A DNA stretch of 64,000 nucleotides. Source: Streptomyces caelestis (GTDB taxonomy: Bacteria; Actinomycetota; Actinomycetes; Streptomycetales; Streptomycetaceae). The translations under genes were made by a program, and so were the position numbers. The stretch is taken from the NCBI RefSeq assembly GCF_001279005.1, contig NZ_LGCN01000196.1, positions 62,001-126,000 of the forward strand. Direction: 5' to 3'. Below are positions 8,207-16,787 of the stretch, piece by piece. The notes under the pieces are model-generated. The model saw only the letters and a program-made list of their open reading frames with translations, had not been told where the DNA came from and searched no databases. Within the stretch, counting starts at the first letter, position 1; every line of letters starts with the position of its first letter.

Positions 8207-9445
8207 TCAGTTGCCGACGCGGCGGCGCAGGTCCTGGAACGCGGTGTAGTTGGCGATGACCTCGATCCGGCCCGGCGGGCACAGCTGCACCGCCTGGTCG
8301 AGGTCGTCGCAGACCTGGAACTGCTGGTTCGCGACCTCCAGGCGCACCGCGAGGTCCAGCTTCCGGTCGCCGACGACGCAGATCGGGTGGCCGGTCAGCC
8401 GGGTGTAGTCGACGTCCCACAGCCAGGAGGTGTCGGTGCCGTCGGCGGAGCGCGCGTTCACCGAGAGGATCACCGGCGTGGGCGGCGGGTCGATCAGCGA
8501 GAACGTCTCGAGCCAGCCCGCGGGGTTCTTGGCGAGCAGCAGGCGCAGGTCACGGCCCTCGAACTGCACGACGTCGTAGCGGCCGGCCACGGCCTGGACC
8601 TGGTACATGCGCTCCAGGGCGACCTGCGGCGGCACCCCGAAGACGGCGGCGACGGCCGCGGAGCTCGCGGCGTTGGCCTTGTTGGCGCGGCCCGGCAGCT
8701 GGAGGTGGATCGGCCAGGCGGAGCCGTGCGGGTCGAGCACGTGGTCGCCGGAGAGCGCCCAGCTCGGGGTGGGCCGGCGGAAGCCGCACTCGCCGCAGAA
8801 CCAGTCGTCGCCCGGTCGCTGCATCACACCGCCGCAGGACGGGCAGGACCAGGCGTCGTCCTTCCACATCTGGCCGGCGGCGACCCAGATCACGTTGGGG
8901 GAGGAGGACGCGGCCCACACCACCAGCGGGTCGTCGGCGTTGGCGACGATCACGGCCTTGGACCCGGCCAGGCCCTCGCGCCAGTTCTCCGCCAGCATCC
9001 GGGTCTCGGCGGCCCGGTCCAGCTGGTCGCGGGAGAGGTTGAGCAGTGCGATGCACTTGGGGTCGGTGTCCCGGGCGACGCCCGCGAGGTACTTCTCGTC
9101 GACCTCGATGACGCCGAACTTGGCCTCCGAGCCGCCGGCCAGCGCCGAGGTGATGCCGGCCGGCATGTTGGCGCCGAGCGCGTTGGAGACGACGGGCCCC
9201 GCGGCCCGCAGCGCCTCGGCGATGAGCCGGGTGGTGGTGGTCTTGCCGTTGGTCGCCGAGACCAGGATGCAGTCCAGGTTCTGTGCGAGCCGGGCGAGGA
9301 GATCGGGGTCGAGCTTGAGCGCCACCCGGCCGCCGATCACCGAACCGCTGCCGCGTCCGGCTGCGCGGGATGCCGCCGCGACCGCCTTGCCCGCGGTCAC
9401 GGCCAGCTTGGCCCGCGGCGTGAGCGGGTCCGAGTTGCCTGCCAT
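8207..9445 (-). CDS. murT: lipid II isoglutaminyl synthase, Mur-ligase subunit MurT
   Basis: A 412-residue Mur ligase-like protein, the ATP-using subunit of the MurT/GatD lipid II amidase. A P-loop (SATNGKTTTTRLIAEAL) is seen near residue 70. A zinc-ribbon insert built from two CxxC pairs (CPSCGG and CGECGF) near residues 205-225 is diagnostic of MurT against MurC-F. A DUF1727-type C-terminal domain follows. The gene is transcribed leftwards, directly upstream of gatD, and divergent from peptide deformylase. Length is close to the family norm. Confidence 0.94.
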   Translation of the reverse strand: MAGNSDPLTPRAKLAVTAGKAVAAASRAAGRGSGSVIGGRVALKLDPDLLARLAQNLDCILVSATNGKTTTTRLIAEALRAAGPVVSNALGANMPAGITSALAGGSEAKFGVIEVDEKYLAGVARDTDPKCIALLNLSRDQLDRAAETRMLAENWREGLAGSKAVIVANADDPLVVWAASSSPNVIWVAAGQMWKDDAWSCPSCGGVMQRPGDDWFCGECGFRRPTPSWALSGDHVLDPHGSAWPIHLQLPGRANKANAASSAAVAAVFGVPPQVALERMYQVQAVAGRYDVVQFEGRDLRLLLAKNPAGWLETFSLIDPPPTPVILSVNARSADGTDTSWLWDVDYTRLTGHPICVVGDRKLDLAVRLEVANQQFQVCDDLDQAVQLCPPGRIEVIANYTAFQDLRRRVGN

Positions 9446-9591
9446 CAGTTCTCGATCCTCCTTGCGTACGCGCCGCGTCTGTGCCTGACGGCCACGTGGT
9501 GAGACCTCAGCCTATCGAGATCCGTTCGCACTCCAGAACCGAGGCACCATCGTGAGACGGGCGCTGCTGGAAGGACCGTACTCTTGCCGCC

Positions 9592-10137
9592 ATGCGACAC
9601 GGCTCCATCCCCGGCGTCCACGGACGTGTGCGGCCCCTCACCCTGCTCGGCGACCCGGCGCTGCACGCGCCCTGCCGGGAGGTCACCGACTTCGGCCCGG
9701 AACTCGTCCGCCTGGTGGACGACTTGTTCGCCACGATGTACGCGGCGCGGGGCGTGGGCCTGGCCGCCAACCAGATCGGCGTGCCGCTCAGGGTGTTCGT
9801 CTACGACTGCCCGGACGACGAGGACGTCCGCCACCTGGGCCACGTGGTGAACCCGAAGCCGGTCGAGACGGACGGGGTGGTGGTGCGCGGCCCGGAGGGC
9901 TGTCTGTCCCTGCCCGGCCTGGAGGCGGGGACGGAGCGGTACGACCACGCGGTCGTCGAGGGCTTCACGGTGACCGGCGAGCCGGTCACCGTCCACGGCA
10001 CCGGGTTCTTCGCCCGGTGCCTGCAGCACGAGTGCGACCACCTGGAGGGCAGGGTCTACGCCGACCGCCTGACGGGGTGGCGGCACCGCAGGCTCATGCG
10101 GCAGGTGAGCCGGGCCTCCTGGCGCCGGCCGGGCTGA
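9592..10137 (+). CDS. def: peptide deformylase
   Basis: A 181-residue metalloenzyme that removes the formyl group from nascent N-terminal methionine. All three family motifs are intact: GVGLAANQIG near residue 55, EGCLSLPG with metal ligand Cys104, and QHECDHLEG with ligands His146 and His150 and catalytic Glu147. The ATG at 9592 is divergent from murT. Its stop is four bases from the stop of the convergent TetR gene. Streptomyces usually encode several deformylases; this is a complete, probably active copy. Confidence 0.95.
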   Translation: MRHGSIPGVHGRVRPLTLLGDPALHAPCREVTDFGPELVRLVDDLFATMYAARGVGLAANQIGVPLRVFVYDCPDDEDVRHLGHVVNPKPVETDGVVVRGPEGCLSLPGLEAGTERYDHAVVEGFTVTGEPVTVHGTGFFARCLQHECDHLEGRVYADRLTGWRHRRLMRQVSRASWRRPG

Positions 10138-10141
10138 GCGC

Positions 10142-10783
10142 TCAGAATCCGGGCCCGCCGACCTTGTCGCCCGCGGCGGCCAGCCGCCCCCACAGCAGAT
10201 CCGCCAGACTGCGCACCAGCTCCGCCCGGGAACAGGGCCGTTCGCCGAGCCACCAGTCGCCTGCCGCGTGCATCATGCCGACGATGCCGTGCCCCCACAC
10301 CCGGGCCAGCTGCCGGCCGCCCGGCCCGAGGTCCAGTCGTTCCCCGATGACCTGGGCCAGCTCCTCGCCCATCCGGCGCAGCAGCGGCGCCGAGTGCTTG
10401 CCGACGTCGAAGCCCTGGTCGCTCTGCGACTCCTCCGCGGGGTGCATCAGGAACCGGTACACCTGGGGCCGTGCCTCGATCGCCGAGAGGTAGGTGTCCA
10501 GGGTGGCCTCGACCCGTTCGCGCCGGTCCGCCGGGGCGTCCAGCGCGGCCCGCAGCGAGTCCAGCAGGGCGTCGGTGTGCCGTTTGGCCAGTGCGGCGTA
10601 GAGTCCTCCCTTGTCGCCGAAGTGCCGGTAGAGGATCGGCTTGGTGATGCCGGCCTCGGCGGCGATCGCGTTCATCGAGGCCTGGGGGCCGTCGCGGAGC
10701 ACCACCCGGTCGGCGGCCTCCAGCAGCTCGCGCCGGCGTCGGTCGGCGGACCGCTGCTGGTCGGTCCGCTGTGTGGTGTTCAT
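10142..10783 (-). CDS. TetR-family transcriptional regulator
   Basis: A 213-residue regulator with an N-terminal helix-turn-helix (RRELLEAADRVV, then MNAIAAEAGITKPILYRHFGDK) and a TetR_C-type ligand-binding domain. It is divergent from the acyl-CoA dehydrogenase at 10953 across 169 bases that contain a 7+7-base inverted repeat and a second half-site near its own start. The simplest reading is that it represses both genes and responds to an acyl-CoA or fatty acid (inference from partner gene). Start ATG at 10783. Confidence 0.92.
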   Translation of the reverse strand: MNTTQRTDQQRSADRRRRELLEAADRVVLRDGPQASMNAIAAEAGITKPILYRHFGDKGGLYAALAKRHTDALLDSLRAALDAPADRRERVEATLDTYLSAIEARPQVYRFLMHPAEESQSDQGFDVGKHSAPLLRRMGEELAQVIGERLDLGPGGRQLARVWGHGIVGMMHAAGDWWLGERPCSRAELVRSLADLLWGRLAAAGDKVGGPGF

Positions 10784-10826
10784 GAGCTCTCCCCACCCGT
10801 GCTGATTCGGTGACGCCTGCGCAAAC

Positions 10827-10834
10827 TAACACCG
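10827..10834. promoter_or_regulatory. half operator near the TetR start
   Basis: The eight bases TAACACCG are the reverse complement of CGGTGTTA, which is part of the palindrome at 10898-10918. It lies about 45 bases upstream of the TetR start and may serve autoregulation. Only a half-site is visible, so this is tentative. Confidence 0.35.
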
Positions 10835-10878
10835 AAGGCGATCCGCTCCTCGAACGGGATGCCGGCGGTCCTGGGGAG

Positions 10879-10908
10879 TTGACTTTCCCTACCCGCTGGT
10901 AACAGACT
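10879..10908 (+). promoter_or_regulatory. putative promoter of the acyl-CoA dehydrogenase
   Basis: TTGACT at 10879-10884 and CAGACT at 10903-10908 are separated by 18 bases and fit a vegetative Streptomyces promoter. The -10 element lies inside the inverted repeat at 10898-10918, so a bound regulator would block polymerase. Confidence 0.5.
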
Positions 10909-10918
10909 CGGTGTTACC
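10898..10918. promoter_or_regulatory. palindromic TetR operator candidate
   Basis: A perfect inverted repeat: GGTAACA at 10898-10904 and TGTTACC at 10912-10918 around a seven-base centre. It sits between the divergent TetR gene and the acyl-CoA dehydrogenase, 35 bases before the latter's ATG, and overlaps its predicted -10. Confidence 0.6.
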
Positions 10919-10952
10919 GCAAGTAACATGCATGTGCGCCGCTGGAGGGGTC

Positions 10953-12179
10953 ATGGCCGAGTTCACCATGGAGCTCAACGACGAACAGAAGGAGGTCCGG
11001 GACTGGCTGCACGGCTTCGCCGCCGATGTGATCCGCCCCGCGGCCGCCGAATGGGACGAGCGTGAGGAGACCCCCTGGCCGGTCATCCAGGAGGCCGCCA
11101 AGGTCGGCATCTACTCCCTGGACTTCTACGCCCAGCAGTACTTCGACGCGACCGGCCTCGGCATCCCGATGGCCATGGAGGAGCTCTTCTGGGGCGACGC
11201 CGGCATCGCCCTGTCGATCGTCGGCACCGGTCTGGCCGCCGTCGGCGTCCTCGCCAACGGCACCGAGGAGCAGATCGGCACCTGGATCCCCCAGATGTAC
11301 GGCGACGCCAACGACGTGAAGGTCGCCGCGTTCTGCTCCTCCGAGCCCGACGCCGGCTCCGACGTGGCCTCGATGCGCACCCGCGCGGTGTACGACGAGG
11401 CCAAGGACGAGTGGGTGATCAACGGCACCAAGACCTGGGCCACCAACGGCGGCATCGCCAACGTCCACGTCGTGGTCGCCGTCGTCGACCCGGACCTCGG
11501 ATCCAAGGGGCACGCCTCCTTCATCATCCCGCCGAACACCCCCGGCTGCTCCCAGGGCCAGAAGTTCAAGAAGCACGGCATCCGCGCCTCGCACACCGCC
11601 GAGGTCGTCCTGGACGACGTGCGCGTTCCCGGCTCCTGCCTGCTCGGCGGCAAGGAGAAGCTGGACGAGCGCCTCGCCCGCGCCCGAGAGAAGGCCAGGA
11701 AGGGCGGTGAGCGCGTCAAGAACGCCGCCATGGCCACCTTCGAGGCGTCCCGCCCCGCCGTCGGCGCCATGGCCGTGGGCACCGCCCGCGCGGCCTACGA
11801 GGTCGCCCTGGAGTACGCCACCAGGCGCGAGCAGTTCGGCCGCCCGATCATCGACAACCAGGGCGTCGCCTTCCAGCTCGCCGACATGCGCACCCGGATC
11901 GACGCCGCCCGCCTCCTGGTGTGGCGCGCCTCCTGGATGGCGGTCAACGGCAAGCCGTTCACGGCCGCCGAGGGCTCGATGTCCAAGCTGTTCGCCAGCG
12001 AGACCGCCAAGAAGGTCACCGCCCAGGCGATCCAGATCCTCGGCGGCAACGGCTACACCCGCGAATACCCGGTGGAGCGCATGCACCGCGACGCCGCGAT
12101 CTACACCATCTTCGAGGGCACGAGCGAGATCCAGCGCCTGGTGATCGCCCGCACCCTGTCGGGCATGCCCATCCGCTGA
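10953..12179 (+). CDS. acyl-CoA dehydrogenase
   Basis: A 408-residue FAD-dependent acyl-CoA dehydrogenase catalysing the first step of beta-oxidation. The middle-domain motifs [15 protein letters not shown] and [10 protein letters not shown] are intact, as are the C-terminal signatures [20 protein letters not shown] and IFEGTSEIQ. The ATG at 10953 follows GGAGGGG by about three bases. A Lys/Arg-rich insert (residues of about 230-250, [20 protein letters not shown]) interrupts the usual core. A TetR regulator is divergent upstream with an operator between them, so expression is probably induced by its acyl substrate. Confidence 0.93.
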   Translation: MAEFTMELNDEQKEVRDWLHGFAADVIRPAAAEWDEREETPWPVIQEAAKVGIYSLDFYAQQYFDATGLGIPMAMEELFWGDAGIALSIVGTGLAAVGVLANGTEEQIGTWIPQMYGDANDVKVAAFCSSEPDAGSDVASMRTRAVYDEAKDEWVINGTKTWATNGGIANVHVVVAVVDPDLGSKGHASFIIPPNTPGCSQGQKFKKHGIRASHTAEVVLDDVRVPGSCLLGGKEKLDERLARAREKARKGGERVKNAAMATFEASRPAVGAMAVGTARAAYEVALEYATRREQFGRPIIDNQGVAFQLADMRTRIDAARLLVWRASWMAVNGKPFTAAEGSMSKLFASETAKKVTAQAIQILGGNGYTREYPVERMHRDAAIYTIFEGTSEIQRLVIARTLSGMPIR

Positions 12180-12198
12180 GGCCGGCCCCACCCGGACG

Positions 12199-12227
12199 AC
12201 CCGGCGGTGCGGGCGGCGCCGCCGGGT
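12199..12227 (+). terminator. stem-loop after the acyl-CoA dehydrogenase
   Basis: Nine-base arms ACCCGGCGG (12199-12207) and CCGCCGGGT (12219-12227) around an 11-base loop, starting 20 bases after the stop. No T-run follows, as is common in Streptomyces terminators. Confidence 0.45.
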
Positions 12228-12284
12228 TACCTCCGTCCGGCTCCCGGGGAAGGCTCGTGCGTGACCGACGCGACGGAGGACGCG

Positions 12285-12941
12285 ATGACACGCACGGCCC
12301 GGGAGCTGCTGGAGACGACCGCCGGGGAACTCGCCCCCGACCCGGGGTCCAACCCCCTGGTCCCCCTGATCGCCCGCGGCGAGGCCGACCGGGCCGTCCT
12401 GACCGCGCTCGCCCTGGAGCAGCGCCGGGTGATCCCGGCCGACCGCCGGGCCTTCCTCCACCTGGCGGAGCGGGCCGACCCGGAGTCGGCCGCGTACTTC
12501 ACCGCCCTGGCCGAGGGCGAGGCCCTGGCGGCGGGACACCTGGAGACCTTCGCGGCCGCGTGCGGCGCGGACGGGGCGCGGGCGGACGCGTACGTCCCCC
12601 TGCCGGGCTGCCAGTCCTACCCCGCGTACGTCGCCTGGCTGGCCCTCAACGCGAACCCGTCCGACGTGGTCCTGGCCCTGACCGTCAACTTCTCCGCCTG
12701 GGGCGGCTACTGCGCGACGATCGCGAAGGCCCTGCGCACCCGCTACGGCTTCGGGGACGAAGCCTGCGCCTTCTTCGACTTCTTCGCGGAGCCCGCCCCC
12801 GGCCTGGACCGTGCGGCTGTACAAGCAGTCCGGACGGCCCTGGAGGAGGGACGCCTCGACGAGAAGCGCGCACGCCGGTACGCCGACCTGCTCCAGACCT
12901 ACGAGGCGATGTTCTGGGCAACGCTGAGGGAACACGCCTAG
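12285..12941 (+). CDS. TenA/PqqC-like (haem-oxygenase-fold) helical protein
   Basis: About 218 residues, mostly helical, with spaced aromatic and acidic residues (LALEQRRVIPADRRAFLHLAERA, FTALAEGEALAAGHLETF, YVAWLALNA, FSAWGGYCATIAKAL) that suggest the TenA/PqqC/haem-oxygenase fold. The ATG at 12285 has GGAGGA five bases upstream. An alternative GTG at 12261 has GGGGAAGG upstream and would add eight residues. The substrate is unknown and the annotation rests on the overall pattern, not on a catalytic motif. Confidence 0.6.
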   Translation: MTRTARELLETTAGELAPDPGSNPLVPLIARGEADRAVLTALALEQRRVIPADRRAFLHLAERADPESAAYFTALAEGEALAAGHLETFAAACGADGARADAYVPLPGCQSYPAYVAWLALNANPSDVVLALTVNFSAWGGYCATIAKALRTRYGFGDEACAFFDFFAEPAPGLDRAAVQAVRTALEEGRLDEKRARRYADLLQTYEAMFWATLREHA

Positions 12942-13012
12942 GGGCGCGGGACCGTGCACGAGGGGCGGCTACGCCGCGTGGGCACGACACGCCACGAACC
13001 ACCCGCGCCCGG

Positions 13013-13249
13013 CTACGGCGCACCCCCACTGCTGTGGGCGATACAGGCCACGTCGATCCGGTCGGCGAGCTTCGCGAGCTCGATGGTCAATGCGGCCACC
13101 GTGTCCTCGTCGAGCCCGTCCTCCCCCGCCTCGACGAGCCGGACCCACCTCCCGCCCACCGTACGCAGCAGTTTGCTGACATCGGCGGCGGCCACCTGCA
13201 AGGTCCCGCGGTCGTCGACGATCAGAGGCAGAGTCACTTCGCGGTTCAC
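13013..13249 (-). CDS. DUF6213-type small protein
   Basis: A 78-residue soluble protein beginning VNREVTLPLIVDDRGTLQV, with a C-terminal helix-rich part (DEDTVAALTIELAKLADRID). I recognise it as the small Streptomyces DUF6213 family. The GTG at 13249 is the best start by homologue length; the ribosome-binding site is weak. It lies 25 bases downstream of the aldehyde dehydrogenase stop on the same strand, so the two are probably co-transcribed. Function unknown. Confidence 0.7.
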   Translation of the reverse strand: MNREVTLPLIVDDRGTLQVAAADVSKLLRTVGGRWVRLVEAGEDGLDEDTVAALTIELAKLADRIDVACIAHSSGGAP

Positions 13250-13274
13250 AGTCGGGATCGTAACCGCGCGGCCG

Positions 13275-14660
13275 TCACGCACCCTGCCACACCGTGGTGA
13301 TGTTGCAGAACTCGCGGATTCCGTGCCCGGACAGCTCACGGCCGTAGCCCGACCGCTTCACCCCGCCGAAGGGGAACGCCGGATGGGACGCCGTCATCCC
13401 ATTCACGTACACGCTTCCCGCCTCCAGGTCCCGTACGAACCGGTCGACCTCGGCCTCGTCGCGGGTCCAGACGTTGGAGCTCAGCCCGAAGTCGGTGTCG
13501 TTGGCGATCAGGACCGCCTCGTCGACGTCCGCCGCGCGGTACAGCGTGGCCACCGGGCCGAAGGCCTCCTCGCGGTGGATGCGCATCTCCCGGCCGATGC
13601 CGGCCAGGACGGTCGGCGGGTAGAACCAGCCGGGCCCGTCGGGGCGCTCGCCGCCGCACAGCACGGTGGCGCCCGCGCGGACGGCGTCGTCGACCAGTTC
13701 CTCCAGGTCGTCCCGGCCCCGTTCGCTGGAGAGCGGGCCGACGTCGGTCTCCTCGTCCATCGGGTCGCCGACCTTCAGCGCCTTCATGCCCGCGACGAAG
13801 CGCTCGGCGAAGGCGTCGTAGACGTCCGTGTGCACGATGAACCGCTTGGCGGCGATGCAGGACTGCCCCGCGTTCTGCGTCCGCGCGGTGACCGCGACCT
13901 CGGCGGCCCGGTCCAGGTCGGCGGAGGGCATGACCACGTACGGGTCGCTGCCGCCCAGCTCCAGCACCGTCTTCTTGATCATCTCCCCGGCGGTGGAGGC
14001 GACCGCGCGGCCCGCGGGCTCGCTCCCGGTGAGGGTGGCCGCCTTCACCCGCTCGTCCCGCAGGATGTCGTCGACCGCGGCGGAGCCGATGAGCAGGGTC
14101 TGGAAGCAGCCCTCGGCGAAGCCCGCGCGGTGGAAGAGGTCCTCCAGGTACAGCGCGGTCTGCGGCACGTTCGAGGCGTGCTTGAGCAGTCCCACGTTGC
14201 CCGCCATCAGCGCGGGCGCGGCGAACCGCACCACCTGCCACAGCGGGAAGTTCCACGGCATCACGGCGAGCACAGGACCCAGCGGCCGGTAGCGCACCAG
14301 GACCCGGGAGGCGCCGGAGTCCTTCACGTCAAAGGCGTCGGGTTCCTCGTCCGCGAGGAGCTCCGCCGCGTGATCGGCGTACCAGTGCATCGCCTTGGCG
14401 CACTTCGCGGCCTCCGCGCGGGCCTGTGCGATCGGCTTGCCCATCTCCGTGGTGATCACCCGGCCGATGGTCTCCCGGTCCTCGTCGAGGATCTCGGCGG
14501 CCCGGTGCATCAGGCGGGCGCGCTCGTCGAAGGTCGTCGTCCGGTACGTACGGAACGTGGCCTCCGCGAGCTGGATCCGGTGCCCGATCTCCTCCTCGTC
14601 CATGGGGTGGTACGTCTTGACCGTCTCGCCGTTCGCCGGGTTCACCGTGGCGATGTGCAT
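13275..14660 (-). CDS. NAD(P)+-dependent succinate-semialdehyde/aldehyde dehydrogenase
   Basis: A 461-residue aldehyde dehydrogenase. Landmarks are VMPWNFPLWQVVRFAAPALMAGN (cofactor site), ELGGSDPYVV with the general-base Glu, NAGQSCIAAKR with the catalytic Cys, and EEAFGPV. The MHIATVNPANGE start and overall type match the GabD-like succinate-semialdehyde dehydrogenases, although substrate assignment within this superfamily is unreliable from sequence alone. GGGAGGAC lies about six bases before the ATG. Confidence 0.88.
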   Translation of the reverse strand: MHIATVNPANGETVKTYHPMDEEEIGHRIQLAEATFRTYRTTTFDERARLMHRAAEILDEDRETIGRVITTEMGKPIAQARAEAAKCAKAMHWYADHAAELLADEEPDAFDVKDSGASRVLVRYRPLGPVLAVMPWNFPLWQVVRFAAPALMAGNVGLLKHASNVPQTALYLEDLFHRAGFAEGCFQTLLIGSAAVDDILRDERVKAATLTGSEPAGRAVASTAGEMIKKTVLELGGSDPYVVMPSADLDRAAEVAVTARTQNAGQSCIAAKRFIVHTDVYDAFAERFVAGMKALKVGDPMDEETDVGPLSSERGRDDLEELVDDAVRAGATVLCGGERPDGPGWFYPPTVLAGIGREMRIHREEAFGPVATLYRAADVDEAVLIANDTDFGLSSNVWTRDEAEVDRFVRDLEAGSVYVNGMTASHPAFPFGGVKRSGYGRELSGHGIREFCNITTVWQGA

Positions 14661-14736
14661 CGCTGTCCTCCCTGGGGCGGGCTGTGCTTTCCGACCTTCC
14701 CGTGCGGCGGTGGGCGGCGCAACGCGGGAGGTCTCC

Positions 14737-15201
14737 TCAGGGCGAGTGCTCCGCCAGGCGGTCGAGAAACGCGGCCTGCGCGCCGATGATCACGTCGCGG
14801 GCCCGCTCCAGGGGGAACCACGCCACCCGGTCCAGCTCCGGGAACTCCTGGATCCGCCCCGATCTCGGCGGCCACTCCATCGTGAAGGTGCCGGGGAGGA
14901 CCGTCGCCGGGTCGAGGTCCGCCTCCACCGCCCAGGCCGTGACGGTCTTCCCGCCGGACTGCCGGACCTCCCCGAGCGGCAGCGCCTCCCCGTCCGGCGG
15001 CGGCAGCCCCAGCTCCTCCCGGAACTCGCGGCGCGCCGCCTCCCAGGCGGGCTCACCAGGGTCGTACTCGCCCTTCGGCACGGTCCACGCCCCGCTCTCC
15101 CGCCGGGCGAAGAACGGACCGCCCATATGACCGAGCAACACCTCGATGCCCCGATCGGTGTGGCGGAACAACAGCAGTCCGGCGCTCCGGGCGCCCTTCA
15201 C
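14737..15201 (-). CDS. NUDIX hydrolase
   Basis: A 154-residue pyrophosphohydrolase with the Nudix box GEYDPGEPAWEAARREFREELG, which fits the GX5EX7REUXEEXG pattern except at the position preceding REF. The GTG start at 15201 overlaps the TGA of the ligase gene in a GTGA, so translation of the two is coupled. NUDIX hydrolases act on nucleoside diphosphate derivatives or damaged nucleotides; coupling to a DNA ligase hints at nucleotide-pool or repair housekeeping (inference). Confidence 0.88.
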   Translation of the reverse strand: MKGARSAGLLLFRHTDRGIEVLLGHMGGPFFARRESGAWTVPKGEYDPGEPAWEAARREFREELGLPPPDGEALPLGEVRQSGGKTVTAWAVEADLDPATVLPGTFTMEWPPRSGRIQEFPELDRVAWFPLERARDVIIGAQAAFLDRLAEHSP

Positions 15202-16736
15202 GGCCGTACCCCGGGGTGCGCGGCGAGCAGGGCCTCGACCGTGTCCGCCTCCTCGGGGCGCTTGTCCTCGCGGTAGCGGATCACGCGGGCGAACCGGAGG
15301 GTGACGCCGGCCGGGTAGCGGGTGGAACGCTGGAGGCCGTCGTAGGCGATCTCCACGACGAGCTCGGGGCGTACCGTCACGACGTATCCGCTCTCGTCGA
15401 CCGCAAGCTCCCGCAGCCGTTCGGTCTGCCAGGCCAGCATCACGTCGGTCAGGCCCTTGAAGGTCTTGCCGAGCATGGCGAAGCCGCCGTCGGAGGTGCG
15501 GGCGCCCAGGTGCAGGTTGGAGAGCTTCCCGGTGCGGCGGCCGTGGCCCCACTCGGCGGCCAGCACCACCAGGTCGAGCGTGTGGACGGGCTTGACCTTC
15601 AGCCAGGACGCGCCGCGGCGGCCGGCGCTGTAGGGGGCGTCCAGGCCCTTGGCCACGACGCCCTCGTGGCCGCGTGCCAGCGTCCCGGCGAGGAACTCCT
15701 CGGCCGCGCCCAGGTCCCCGGGCCCCGACACGAGGGCGCGCCGCACCCGCATGGGCTCCGGGACCAGCCGGGCCAGTTCCGCGTGGCGCTCGGTGAACGG
15801 CAGGTCCAGCAGGTCACGGCCGTCCACGAAGAGCGCGTCGAAGAAGACGGGGGAGACGGGTACCTCCCGGGCGGCCGCGGCCACGTCCACCCGGGAGCCG
15901 ACCCGTCCGGCGGTCTCCTGGAAGGAACGGGGGCGGCCGTCCCCGTCGAAGGAGATGACCTCCCCGTCCAGGATGAACCGCTCGCCCCGCAACCCCCGGG
16001 CCGCCGCCGTCACTTCCGGCAGCCGGTCGGTGATGTCGTCGAGGGTGCGGGTGTGCACGCGCACGGTGTCCCCGTCGCGGTGGACCTGGACGCGGATGCC
16101 GTCGAGCTTCTCCTCCACCGCGCAGGCGCCCAGCTTCTCCACCGCCTCGGCGACCGAGGAGGCGCTGTGCGCCAGCATCGGCAGCACGGGGCGGCCGACG
16201 GTGAGCCGGAACCGCTCCAGCGCCCCGGGGCCGTCCGCGAGCAGCGCCGCCGCCACCGACTGGAGCGAGCCGGCCAGCATCACGGCCCGCCGCACGTCCG
16301 CCGGGGGCGCCCCGGTCGCCCGCGCCAGCCCTTCGACCGCGACCGCGTCCAGGGCGCCCTGCCGGACCTCACCGGTGAGCAGCCCGGACAGGAACCGCTG
16401 CTCGTCCTCGGTGGACGCGCCCAGCAGCTCGCCGACCAGCCGGGCCCGCTCCGCCCGGGAGCCCGGGCCGGACACCTCGCCGAGCGCGGTGAGCAGCGCG
16501 TCGACCTCGCGCACCGTCAGGGACGGCTCGGCGGCGGGGACGATCGGACGGCTCAGCACCTTCCAGCCGACCCCGATCCGGCCCTGCGGCAGCCGCCCGG
16601 CCAGATACGGGATGACGACGGGTACGTCGTCCGCCTCCGCCTCCCGGAACAGCCCGGCGAGCAGGGCGATCTTCCGGGACCGCGCCGAGGTGGCGGCGAC
16701 CTCCTGGGACACACGGGCCAGCCGGGACAGCAGCAT
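15198..16736 (-). CDS. ligB: ATP-dependent DNA ligase LigB
   Basis: A 512-residue ATP-dependent DNA ligase, the second ligase of actinobacteria besides NAD-dependent LigA, sealing nicks in repair. The adenylated lysine is Lys210 in EEKLDGIRVQVHRDG. Later nucleotidyltransferase motifs ILDGEVISF, FFDALFVDG, EGVVAKGLDAPY and WLKVKP are in order, then an OB-fold. An N-terminal DNA-binding domain of about 190 residues precedes the core. The start MLLSRLARVSQEV (16736) is favoured over an upstream in-frame ATG because it matches the usual 512-residue length. The 3' end overlaps the NUDIX gene by four bases. Confidence 0.94.
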   Translation of the reverse strand: MLLSRLARVSQEVAATSARSRKIALLAGLFREAEADDVPVVIPYLAGRLPQGRIGVGWKVLSRPIVPAAEPSLTVREVDALLTALGEVSGPGSRAERARLVGELLGASTEDEQRFLSGLLTGEVRQGALDAVAVEGLARATGAPPADVRRAVMLAGSLQSVAAALLADGPGALERFRLTVGRPVLPMLAHSASSVAEAVEKLGACAVEEKLDGIRVQVHRDGDTVRVHTRTLDDITDRLPEVTAAARGLRGERFILDGEVISFDGDGRPRSFQETAGRVGSRVDVAAAAREVPVSPVFFDALFVDGRDLLDLPFTERHAELARLVPEPMRVRRALVSGPGDLGAAEEFLAGTLARGHEGVVAKGLDAPYSAGRRGASWLKVKPVHTLDLVVLAAEWGHGRRTGKLSNLHLGARTSDGGFAMLGKTFKGLTDVMLAWQTERLRELAVDESGYVVTVRPELVVEIAYDGLQRSTRYPAGVTLRFARVIRYREDKRPEEADTVEALLAAHPGVRP

Positions 16737-16787
16737 GCAGTCATAGTGCTCCGGAGGCGGGCGCTCCACACCCCCGCCGCCCGGCGC

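Noticed and set aside
10914..12959. A 681-codon leftward frame across the acyl-CoA dehydrogenase
   Set aside because: Antisense shadow of the dehydrogenase and the TenA-like gene; low-complexity Gly/Val/Arg composition.
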